Below are positions 26,361-34,667 of a DNA stretch of 64,000 nucleotides, piece after piece. The DNA comes from Lacinutrix sp. MedPE-SW (GTDB taxonomy: Bacteria > Bacteroidota > Bacteroidia > Flavobacteriales > Flavobacteriaceae): contig NZ_MPCX01000006.1 of NCBI RefSeq assembly GCF_001874145.1, forward strand, positions 1-64,000. The letters are read 5' to 3'. Positions within the stretch are counted from its first letter, which is position 1, and the number at the start of each line of letters is the position of its first letter. The notes below the pieces were generated by a model. It saw only the letters and a program-made list of their open reading frames with translations. It was not told the origin of the DNA and did no database searches. The position numbers were made by a program, and so were the translations under genes.

Positions 26361-27964
26361 ATTTGTCCTTTTAATAAATTAATACTTACAGTGGCTAGAT
26401 CACTATTTGGAAATTTTGAAAAATATTTAGGGTCTTGAATCAAACCTGCTTCTTCTGCAATTTTATTAAACACATCTACTTCAAGAATGTATTGATCACT
26501 ATAACCATGTGTAGCATCGTAGGCAGTTGCTGCGGTTTTACCAATATTATTAGCTGTTAAATTAGGTTTGATGGTGTGAAGTTCTATAATTAATAAACCA
26601 AATTTTTCTACATATGGTTTCCATTTTTGAAAATGTTCTAACAAAGAATCTTCAACTAAGTTATTACTTATTCGTTGACCTTGATATGCGAAAGCACCAC
26701 AAGAACTACTTATACGATTTGATGGTTTTTTAGGTGTTTCCCAAATACGATTATGGTCTAAAAATGTACGTACATTAAGTAAATCGCTTAGCTCAATATT
26801 ATAATCTTCTTTTAAATCTTTAGCCAATAAATCTGGTCTGCCAATGTCTCCCCAAATAACTTTAGCCCAAATATCTGCTTTAATTAAATTTGCTCTTGTT
26901 ACTTTTAAAGCTGCTTTATTAAAATCTGCACCAACAAGTAATAATGGATATTCTTCAAGCATTTTACCGCGTAAGGTTTGGTGTTCTATAACATCAAAAA
27001 TATGTTGTATAAAAGCACCATTACCACAACCCATATCTAATATGCCTTTAGGTTGCTCGTCTATTGGTTTATTAAATAGCTCAATTATTACTTGATCTAT
27101 TACTTTAAAATATGTAGAATGTGCGCCGCCGCTTCCCCAAACATTCATTTCTCTATGTACGTGTTTCTCTGTAGTTTCGGGATCATCATTTTTAAGAATT
27201 GTAGGGTTACCAAATAGTAATTCGTCTAATTTTAAAAATGTTGGTAAATAGGAAACAGTAACACCGTAAGCCGATGCTCTTTTTGCAAAAAATAAGCCTT
27301 CGTCTGTAAACTGGTAAGTATTATTTTTCTTTTTAAACCATCCTAAATAACTTAAAAAATCTAATATTTTTTTAAAACTTTCTGGATCTTTATGGTACTC
27401 TTCTGCAGTAAAAGAGGCTTCCATAAAATATTTATGAAACAAACCGTTAACACCTAATAGTACAATAATTGGAGCAGTAATACAACCTTCAATATGTTTT
27501 AGTATTTGAAATTCTACTGTATCAACTTCGGCTTTATCTAACCCAAAATTATCTCTATATTTTGTGAACACGCGTTCTAAAGCTAAAAAGGCATCACTAC
27601 CAATACGCTCTTCAGGAAACTTTACAGCATAATTTAATATAGAAACAGCATCTTCGTAAACATGTGCTAGTGAAAAGGCAGTATTACTTTTATCGTTTGT
27701 TGTAAAAGACACAATATCTTTTGCGTTATCTACCTCTTGATTAAGCCAACCTTGAGAACAAAGTAGTCTAAGTGCTATATTTAAATAACCTTCATTAGCA
27801 TTAAAATGATTTGATAGGCTAGATAATGTTGTAGTTTTATTATCAAGCAAGTAATTTAGTACACCTTTTTTGTGCAATGCATAAGTTGTTGTTGCTATTG
27901 CAATTCCATCTAAGTGTCTAAAAATAGTACTCCTTAAAAGTTCTTTGTCTTTTTTAGTTAGCAT
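26357..27964 (-). CDS. SAM-dependent methyltransferase with two N-terminal helical modules
   Basis: With the ATG at 27962-27964 the protein is 535 aa; a longer frame to 28015 adds 17 residues with no support. Residues about 1-100 and 155-270 each look like a small-molecule-methyltransferase dimerisation/winged-helix region. Compare F-R-H-L-D-G-I-A-I-A with L-K-H-I-E-G-C-I-T-A, each followed by a G-V/L segment and a winged helix. The class I Rossmann domain has L-D-M-G-C-G-N-G-A-F near residue 310. The layout resembles AprA-type methyltransferases, but the substrate is unknown. It overlaps DUF202 by 4 nt and lies 99 nt after the fused E1 gene. Confidence 0.8.
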   Translation of the reverse strand: MLTKKDKELLRSTIFRHLDGIAIATTTYALHKKGVLNYLLDNKTTTLSSLSNHFNANEGYLNIALRLLCSQGWLNQEVDNAKDIVSFTTNDKSNTAFSLAHVYEDAVSILNYAVKFPEERIGSDAFLALERVFTKYRDNFGLDKAEVDTVEFQILKHIEGCITAPIIVLLGVNGLFHKYFMEASFTAEEYHKDPESFKKILDFLSYLGWFKKKNNTYQFTDEGLFFAKRASAYGVTVSYLPTFLKLDELLFGNPTILKNDDPETTEKHVHREMNVWGSGGAHSTYFKVIDQVIIELFNKPIDEQPKGILDMGCGNGAFIQHIFDVIEHQTLRGKMLEEYPLLLVGADFNKAALKVTRANLIKADIWAKVIWGDIGRPDLLAKDLKEDYNIELSDLLNVRTFLDHNRIWETPKKPSNRISSSCGAFAYQGQRISNNLVEDSLLEHFQKWKPYVEKFGLLIIELHTIKPNLTANNIGKTAATAYDATHGYSDQYILEVDVFNKIAEEAGLIQDPKYFSKFPNSDLATVSINLLKGQI

Positions 27965-28063
27965 AATTTTTAAGTTAGATTTTAAAAATAAATAAAAACC
28001 TTTACAAAAAAGCAAAAAACTTTAAAGTAGTATAAATAAGTATACCTATTGTTAATTGAGTTA

Positions 28064-30472
28064 TTACCTTAGTTTAGGAAATGTTTTTGGGTTTGCTTCG
28101 TGCATTACAGCATAAACAGCTTCAAAAATATCTTCTGCAGATGGTTTAGAGAAATAATCGCCATCACTACCATAAGCAGGTCTGTGCGCTTTTGCTGTTA
28201 ATGTTTTTGGTGCACTATCTAAAAACTGATACCCGTTTTGTTTATTTAAAACTTGATCTAATAGGTAAGCAGAAGCGCCTCCAGGAACATCTTCATCTAT
28301 AACCATTAAACGATTCGTTTTTTCAAGACTTTTTACAACATCATGATTAATATCAAAAGGTAATAGAGATTGTGCATCTATAACCTCGGCATTAATACCT
28401 ACTTGTTGTAATTCTTTAGCAACTTCTTCTACAATTCTTAATGTAGAACCGTAAGAAAGTAATGTAATATCGTTTCCTTCTTTTATTGTTTCTACAACAC
28501 CAATAGGTGTTTTAAACTCTCCAAAGTTAGATGGTTTTTTCTCTTTTAAACGATAACCATTTAAACATTCTACAATTAAAGCAGGCTCGTCACTTTCTAA
28601 TAAAGTATTATAAAATCCTGCAGCCTTTGTCATGTTTCTTGGTACTAAAACGTGTATACCGCGAATTAAATTTAAAACGCCACCCATTTGCGAACCAGAA
28701 TGCCAAATACCTTCTAATCTATGACCACGAGTACGAACAATTAATGGCGCTTTTTGGCGTCCTTTTGTTCTGTAATGTAAGGTTGCTAAATCGTCACTCA
28801 TTATTTGTAACGCATATAGAATGTAATCTAAATATTGAATTTCGGCAATTGGTCTTAAACCACGCATTGCCATACCAATACCTTGACCTAAAATGGTAGC
28901 TTCACGAATTCCAGCATCTGCAACACGTAACTCACCATATTTTTCTTGTAATCCTTCTAATCCTTGGTTTACATCACCAATATTTCCTGCATCTTCACCA
29001 AATATTAAAGATTCTGGATAGTTGTTAAATAGAGCATCAAAATTATCTCTAATTACTACACGACCATCAACTTCTTCATCTGTATCGTAAGTAGGTTTAA
29101 CTTCTTTTATATTTATTGCTGCTGATTTTGTTTCGTTATGTAAATGCGAACTGTATTTTGGTTGAATTTTATTGAAATAACCATCAATCCAGTTTATTAA
29201 TGTTGTTTTAGCTGAAGAATCTTCGTTAACAACATAACGTAGTACTTTTCTAGCTGTAGAAAGAATATCTTTTCTACCTGGCTCACTAATAGCTGATAAA
29301 TCGTTAATTAATTTTTCTATAAAAACTTTATTAGCACTAGTTTCTGCTACTTTAGTAAGTATTTTAGAGACTTCTTTTCTTTCTTCTAAAATTGGATTTA
29401 AAAAGGCAGTCCAAGCGGCTTTTTTACCTTCGCGTACAGCTTTTTTAATATCTTTTTCAATGGCAGTTAATTCTTCGTCTGTAGAGATGCCAGTTTCAAG
29501 CATCCATTCTCTAAGTTTAACATTACAATCGTTTTGCTTTTCCCATTTTAAACGATCTGCATCTTTATAACGTTCGTGAGAACCAGATGTAGAATGGCCT
29601 TGAGGTTGAGTAAGTTCGTTAACGTGAATTAAAACAGGTACATGTTCTTTTCTTGCAATTCTTGCAGCTTCTTGATAGGTTTCAATTAAAGCAACATAAT
29701 CCCAACCTTTAACTTTTAAAATTTCATAACCATTGGCATCTTTATCACGTTGGAAACCACTTAAAATTTCAGAAATGTTTTCTTTAGTTGTTTGGTGTCT
29801 TGCATGTACAGAAATACCATATTCATCATCCCAAACACTAATTACCATTGGTACTTGTAAAACTCCAGCAGCATTTATGGTCTCGAAAAACAAACCTTCA
29901 CTTGTACTAGCATTACCAATTGTTCCCCAAGCGATTTCGTTTCCTTTTTTAGAAAAATTAGTTGTATCAATACCTTTTACATTTCTGTAAACTTTAGAAG
30001 CTTGTGCTAAGCCTAAAAGTCTTGGCATTTGTCCTGCAGTAGGAGAGATGTCTGCACTAGAATTTTTTTGTTTTGTAAGGTTGTTCCAGTTTCCGTTTTC
30101 GTCTAAACTAAACGTAGAAAAGTGTCCGCCCATTTGGCGACCACCAGACATTGGCTCTTGTGATAAATCTGTATTGGCGTATAACCCAGCAAAAAACTGT
30201 TGTATAGTTAATTCGCCAATGGCCATCATGAAAGTTTGATCTCTATAATAGCCTGATCTAAAATCACCATTTGCAAAGGCTTTTGCCCATGCTAATTGCG
30301 GTACTTCTTTACCATCGCCAAAAATACCAAACTTAGCTTTGCCGGTTAAAACTTCACGGCGTCCAAGTAAGCTACATTCTCGACTGGTTACAGCAATCTT
30401 ATAATCTTCTAAAACTTGTGTTTTAAAATCGTTAAAGGAAAGCTCTTTTTTTAAGTCGGAATTTGTGCTCAT
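28064..30472 (-). CDS. Fused E1 alpha/beta subunit of a branched-chain 2-oxoacid dehydrogenase
   Basis: With the ATG at 30470-30472 the protein is 802 aa; the upstream ATG at 30496 lies within the -7 promoter box and is unlikely. The alpha half (about 1-400) has thiamine-diphosphate features including the G-T-I-G-N-A-S-T-S-E-G stretch (186-196), V-W-D-D-E-Y-G-I-S and the H-S-T-S-G-S-H loop. The beta half (about 460-800) carries E-D-A-G-N-I-G-D-V-N-Q-G, R-G-H-R-L-E-G-I-W-H-S and the C-terminal transketolase domain. It should decarboxylate branched-chain 2-oxoacids and pass the acyl group to an E2 that is not in this window. The Asp of the canonical GDG Mg-binding motif is Asn187 here. Confidence 0.9.
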   Translation of the reverse strand: MSTNSDLKKELSFNDFKTQVLEDYKIAVTSRECSLLGRREVLTGKAKFGIFGDGKEVPQLAWAKAFANGDFRSGYYRDQTFMMAIGELTIQQFFAGLYANTDLSQEPMSGGRQMGGHFSTFSLDENGNWNNLTKQKNSSADISPTAGQMPRLLGLAQASKVYRNVKGIDTTNFSKKGNEIAWGTIGNASTSEGLFFETINAAGVLQVPMVISVWDDEYGISVHARHQTTKENISEILSGFQRDKDANGYEILKVKGWDYVALIETYQEAARIARKEHVPVLIHVNELTQPQGHSTSGSHERYKDADRLKWEKQNDCNVKLREWMLETGISTDEELTAIEKDIKKAVREGKKAAWTAFLNPILEERKEVSKILTKVAETSANKVFIEKLINDLSAISEPGRKDILSTARKVLRYVVNEDSSAKTTLINWIDGYFNKIQPKYSSHLHNETKSAAINIKEVKPTYDTDEEVDGRVVIRDNFDALFNNYPESLIFGEDAGNIGDVNQGLEGLQEKYGELRVADAGIREATILGQGIGMAMRGLRPIAEIQYLDYILYALQIMSDDLATLHYRTKGRQKAPLIVRTRGHRLEGIWHSGSQMGGVLNLIRGIHVLVPRNMTKAAGFYNTLLESDEPALIVECLNGYRLKEKKPSNFGEFKTPIGVVETIKEGNDITLLSYGSTLRIVEEVAKELQQVGINAEVIDAQSLLPFDINHDVVKSLEKTNRLMVIDEDVPGGASAYLLDQVLNKQNGYQFLDSAPKTLTAKAHRPAYGSDGDYFSKPSAEDIFEAVYAVMHEANPKTFPKLR

Positions 30473-30493
30473 ATGTTTAGTTTTTTTGATAAG

Positions 30494-30524
30494 CAAATTT
30501 AGCGAATAAAACTGATTTTGGCAA
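30494..30524 (-). promoter_or_regulatory. Putative Bacteroidota-type promoter of the fused E1 gene
   Basis: On the minus strand, TTG (30522-30524), a 20-nt spacer and TAAATTTG (30494-30501) fit the consensus. The -7 box covers the alternative upstream ATG (30494-30496), which argues for translation from 30472. Confidence 0.55.
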
Positions 30525-30634
30525 CATTAAAATGTCTTAAAAAAATGATAAATTAATACTTAAAGCTGATTTTTGATAAGAATAATGTATAATTATTGGT
30601 TTAAATGAATATCTGTTGAAAATAATTCAATTAA

Positions 30635-33460
30635 TTAATACCAGCGTCTAGTAAATAATTTCACAAGTGTACTTGGAGATAAAGTTACAATAAAACGGAT
30701 GCTTTTATCGTATTCTGGTTGTGCAATTTCCCAACCTTTGTTAGAGTAAACAGGTAAGTATAATTCGAAATAATCTTGTACTAGATTTAATCGTATTCCA
30801 GCATCATAAACAAATTTAGGACTTAAATTGTGGTTTTTTACAAAACCTACATCACCATAAGCCATGATGTATTGCCAAATAGTTGTACTCGCATTTATAG
30901 TAGAAATCCAATGATTTGCAAAAGCAGGTTCTAATTGTGATTTAAAGCCGCCTTCGGCAAGAATAAGTTGTTGGCTAGTTATGCCTTCATCTTCGCTTCG
31001 TCCTAAATAATCATAATCGAAAAGGTAATCTGTTGGCCTGTCTAAAGCAAAGCTAAAAAAATCGGTGTCTTGAAAAGTATTGTTATATAAAAAGGCTCCT
31101 ACATAAGCTCTTATATTATATTGTCGGTTTTTTTGGGTTAATTTTCTAAACTCTATTGTTGCAGAAAGTTTTCCAAAATCTTTAGCTAATTGTAAATCTG
31201 TAGTTAGAGAGCTAAAGTATTTTAAATTATTATTTATAGAGGCATAATTAGCATTAAAAACACCATATTTTGGTTCGCCTTCTGTTTCAAATTCTCCTGT
31301 TGGGTCTTCGTCACGATCTACACTTACATATCTAAAATTTAAATATTGTTTTTTGTTTTTTCTTAAATCGTTTGGGTCTCTAAAGGCAAAACTTATAGAT
31401 GGTGTAAAAGTTGTGTAAGATAAATCTTTAGCATAATTGTAGTTTTCAACTCTTACTGTATATCTAGTGCTAAAATTCTTAACGTTTTCTTTTCTGTGTA
31501 TATAACTTAAGTAAGCGCTACCAACTAAATCATTACTTTTTATACCGTATTTAGGGCTAAATTTATATAGAAAGTCTTTTGAAAGTACTGTTTTGTTATA
31601 GAGTTTAAGTCCTGGCGAAAAACCATCGTATAGATTGTATGCAAACTCTGGCATAAAAAATATTTGGCTATAATCGGGATCTTCAACATCTTTAAATAGC
31701 CTAAACTGTATTGGTTTATCTAACACTTTATTTACCGCTTTCCAATTGTTTCTATCTTTAACCTCTGGAATAATTTTGTCGTAGTTTAAAGCTAGTCTAT
31801 CTACATCTGCTCCTGGAATAGTAATTGTTTTTTCACCTTTAAAGCCTTCAACCCAAATTTTATTTACGGCAGTATCATTTTTAATAGAAAATAATGAAAT
31901 TGGAACATTATTTTCTTTTTTGTTAAGAATAGTAACAACTAATGAATCTCCTTTTTTATCTATGTCTTTTATACGGTAATCTATTTTAGTATTCGAATTT
32001 AAAAAATCATTATAAAACCAATCTATATTTTTAATACTATTATTTTTTAAATAGTTATAGAAATCTATTCCTGTGGTGGTTTTTAATTTTTTATCTGCTA
32101 TAAATTGTTTTACTGCATTTTCTGTTACTTTACTATTGTTATAGCTGTTTAAATATCTTAATCCTGATCCTGCTTTATATTTATTACCAATATTTTTATT
32201 GTATTTTAATAAAGAGTCTTTTGCCATTGTTAGTGGCTGATCTAAGTTTGTCCTTGCCATATGTAAATAGGCAAGATTGTATTGGTCATTAAATTTTAAA
32301 TCTGCAGCATGAAAAGCTCTAATTCCCCAGATATTTCCTAATGTTCCAGTAAGTTTTATATTAGGATAATTGTCTTCTACATACTTTATTAAAAAATAGG
32401 TTTGAATACCATCTATTACCCATTGGTCTTCTCTTGGGTTTATTAAAACAACATTTTCAAGGTAATTTCTTAACGCTGTTTTTAATATTTTCATTTCGTA
32501 TTGAAATGTATCTTGAAACGGACGAATAAAATCTGGTAATAAATTTAAACCATAAATTGGTTCTTTTTTATAATCTATCCAAGTTAACAGTAATTTTTCA
32601 TGAGGGTATTCGCCAATATTTTCAGTAATATATTTTGTTACTCTATCTGTTATAATTGCAACATCTGTGCTTGGTAGATTTTCTGTATCTATATTTGATT
32701 GTATCGCAAAATAATCTGTTTCAACGGTATTAAAATCGTTGTTTTGTTTTAATGTGAATTTTGTGTTTATACGGTCTTTACCATGTATTGTAGTTATTTT
32801 TCTACCTTGATTTTCTTCAGATTTTATTTCATTTAACTCTGAAATTAATGTGTAAGCTGCATCGTAATTAGCTTCAATTGTTATTTCTGCTTTTGGTATA
32901 TAAGCATCATTTAAATCTTTATTACTATAATATTGCCATTTTCCATTAAATATTGCTGGTGTAATGTACCAGTAACGTAGCATGAAATTATTATCATCAC
33001 TTATACCGTAGCGTGTAAACTTATCGTTTTGCACTTGTACGGTATAATTTAGTGTGATATTGTATGTGTTTCCAGGTTGTAGTGGTTTACTTAAAACGAC
33101 TTTTATAACATCTGGATGCTGTTTTAGTCGTGAGTGATATAGTTCTTGATTTTCGTCTTTAATAGAAGATATTAGTGTAAAACCACGATCTTCATCTTTT
33201 GCAAAATGAAATGTGTTTTTAAATTCTTCGGCAAAACGTGTTGCTAAAGGCGTTGTTTTAGATGAATAGCTATTACTCCAATCGTTTAAGTATATAGTGT
33301 CTAATACTTTGTTAGAAGTATTTAAATACTTTATAGTTTGATAAATATGTATGCTTTTTGTTGAAACATCAAAGTTTGCTTTAATGTCAATAGTATTTTG
33401 GCTAATAACCAGATTACTAAAAATAAGGCATAGAGAGAGTAATATGTAATTCTTTTTCAA
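30635..33460 (-). CDS. M1-like pseudopeptidase fused to an outer-membrane beta-barrel-like domain
   Basis: A 941-aa protein with a signal peptide (about 1-20). Residues about 25-500 follow the M1 peptidase plan (N-terminal beta domain, then a helical core). The catalytic site is lost: where HExxH should stand there is L-R-N-Y-L-E-N near residue 330, the downstream W-L-x-E-G is W-V-I-D-G near 347, and GxMEN is replaced by Y-G-L-N. No HExxH occurs anywhere. A connecting beta domain follows, then about 350 residues of alternating strands with aromatic residues ending in R-R-W-Y, typical of an outer-membrane barrel. It is probably a surface-anchored binding or assembly protein. The 162-nt gap after its stop shows no gene. 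Confidence 0.75.
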   Translation of the reverse strand: MKKNYILLSLCLIFSNLVISQNTIDIKANFDVSTKSIHIYQTIKYLNTSNKVLDTIYLNDWSNSYSSKTTPLATRFAEEFKNTFHFAKDEDRGFTLISSIKDENQELYHSRLKQHPDVIKVVLSKPLQPGNTYNITLNYTVQVQNDKFTRYGISDDNNFMLRYWYITPAIFNGKWQYYSNKDLNDAYIPKAEITIEANYDAAYTLISELNEIKSEENQGRKITTIHGKDRINTKFTLKQNNDFNTVETDYFAIQSNIDTENLPSTDVAIITDRVTKYITENIGEYPHEKLLLTWIDYKKEPIYGLNLLPDFIRPFQDTFQYEMKILKTALRNYLENVVLINPREDQWVIDGIQTYFLIKYVEDNYPNIKLTGTLGNIWGIRAFHAADLKFNDQYNLAYLHMARTNLDQPLTMAKDSLLKYNKNIGNKYKAGSGLRYLNSYNNSKVTENAVKQFIADKKLKTTTGIDFYNYLKNNSIKNIDWFYNDFLNSNTKIDYRIKDIDKKGDSLVVTILNKKENNVPISLFSIKNDTAVNKIWVEGFKGEKTITIPGADVDRLALNYDKIIPEVKDRNNWKAVNKVLDKPIQFRLFKDVEDPDYSQIFFMPEFAYNLYDGFSPGLKLYNKTVLSKDFLYKFSPKYGIKSNDLVGSAYLSYIHRKENVKNFSTRYTVRVENYNYAKDLSYTTFTPSISFAFRDPNDLRKNKKQYLNFRYVSVDRDEDPTGEFETEGEPKYGVFNANYASINNNLKYFSSLTTDLQLAKDFGKLSATIEFRKLTQKNRQYNIRAYVGAFLYNNTFQDTDFFSFALDRPTDYLFDYDYLGRSEDEGITSQQLILAEGGFKSQLEPAFANHWISTINASTTIWQYIMAYGDVGFVKNHNLSPKFVYDAGIRLNLVQDYFELYLPVYSNKGWEIAQPEYDKSIRFIVTLSPSTLVKLFTRRWY

Positions 33461-33534
33461 AGGATATACAGCGCTTTTTTTACTAATAACGTAATAATTT
33501 TTTAAAAACGTATGCCAATTTAACAGTTTAACTT

Positions 33535-34224
33535 TTAGAAGTTTGGACTTAGGTTATATTCTTTGTAGAAAGCGTCTAAAATAGTTACTACTTCTTCTTC
33601 TGTATCTACAAGGTGAATTAAATCTAAATCTCCAGGACTTACGTTAGTAAATTTATCTAAAACAGTTTCTTTAACCCAATCAATTAATCCAGACCAAAAG
33701 TCTGTACCAACAAGTATTATTGGGAATTTTTCAATTTTGTTTGTTTGTATAAGTGTAATGGCTTCAAAAAGCTCGTCTAGTGTACCAAAACCACCTGGCA
33801 TAACAACAAAACCTTGAGAGTATTTTACAAACATTACTTTACGAACAAAGAAATAATCGAAATCCAGACTTTTATCATTATCTATATATGGATTATCATG
33901 TTGCTCGAAAGGTAATTCTATGTTTAATCCAACAGATGTTCCTCCTGCTAAATGTGCACCTTTGTTACCTGCTTCCATAATACCTGGTCCACCACCAGTA
34001 ATTACACCATAACCTGCTTCGCAAATACGTTTTGCTACATTTTCAGCTAGTTTATAATATTTATGATCTGGTTTTGTTCTTGCAGAACCAAAAATTGAAA
34101 CACAAGGTCCAATTTGGCTCATTTTTTCAAACCCGTTAACAAACTCTCCCATGATTTTGAAGATTGCCCAAGAATCGTTTGTTTTATTTTCATTCCAACC
34201 TTTGTGATGTTGTTCTTTTCTCAT
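33535..34224 (-). CDS. LOG-family protein (lysine decarboxylase-like Rossmann fold)
   Basis: A 229-aa protein with G-G-G-P-G-I-M-E-A-G-N-K-G-A and the diagnostic P-G-G-F-G-T-L-D-E-L-F-E. LOG proteins are cytokinin-riboside/nucleotide phosphoribohydrolases. This longer form, with an N-terminal extension of about 50 residues, is common in Bacteroidota and probably cleaves purine nucleoside 5'-monophosphates. It is cytoplasmic, lies 74 nt upstream of the M1-like gene on the same strand, and has no operon partner that clarifies its role. Confidence 0.92.
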   Translation of the reverse strand: MRKEQHHKGWNENKTNDSWAIFKIMGEFVNGFEKMSQIGPCVSIFGSARTKPDHKYYKLAENVAKRICEAGYGVITGGGPGIMEAGNKGAHLAGGTSVGLNIELPFEQHDNPYIDNDKSLDFDYFFVRKVMFVKYSQGFVVMPGGFGTLDELFEAITLIQTNKIEKFPIILVGTDFWSGLIDWVKETVLDKFTNVSPGDLDLIHLVDTEEEVVTILDAFYKEYNLSPNF

Positions 34225-34355
34225 GTATATAATGTTATTTACTTTCTATTTTTGAAAGATGTAATTAGTATTTATCTATTAATAATAGGTTGCATAATTT
34301 TCAGCATCACAAATTTAACAGAAATAGTGACTTTAAGCTTAAAATATTGAAATAA

Positions 34356-34384
34356 AAAACGGCAACCATTTAGGTTGCCGTTTT
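34356..34384 (-). terminator. Hairpin terminator downstream of the 55-aa membrane protein gene
   Basis: Stem AAAACGGCAACC / GGTTGCCGTTTT with loop ATTTA lies 21 nt after the stop of the small minus-strand gene. The stretch 34225-34355 between it and the LOG gene is AT-rich without a gene. Confidence 0.8.
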
Positions 34385-34405
34385 AAATATGTTTAAACTA
34401 AATTC

Positions 34406-34627
<222 letters not shown>

Positions 34628-34667
34628 TTACTGTTAACAAAGTAATAAAGACACAATGGTTTGTTAT

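Noticed and set aside
27965-28015. Upstream in-frame ATG giving 17 extra residues to the methyltransferase
   Set aside because: The added residues are hydrophobic and aromatic without a family counterpart. The internal ATG gives a normal soluble N-terminus.
30473-30496. Upstream ATG for the fused E1 gene
   Set aside because: It lies inside the TAAATTTG -7 box of a good promoter match, so it would not be transcribed from that promoter.
30635-33460. H-E-K-L-L near residue 290 as a metallopeptidase zinc motif
   Set aside because: It lacks the second His of HExxH, precedes the expected site by about 40 residues, and no downstream Glu ligand pattern fits.
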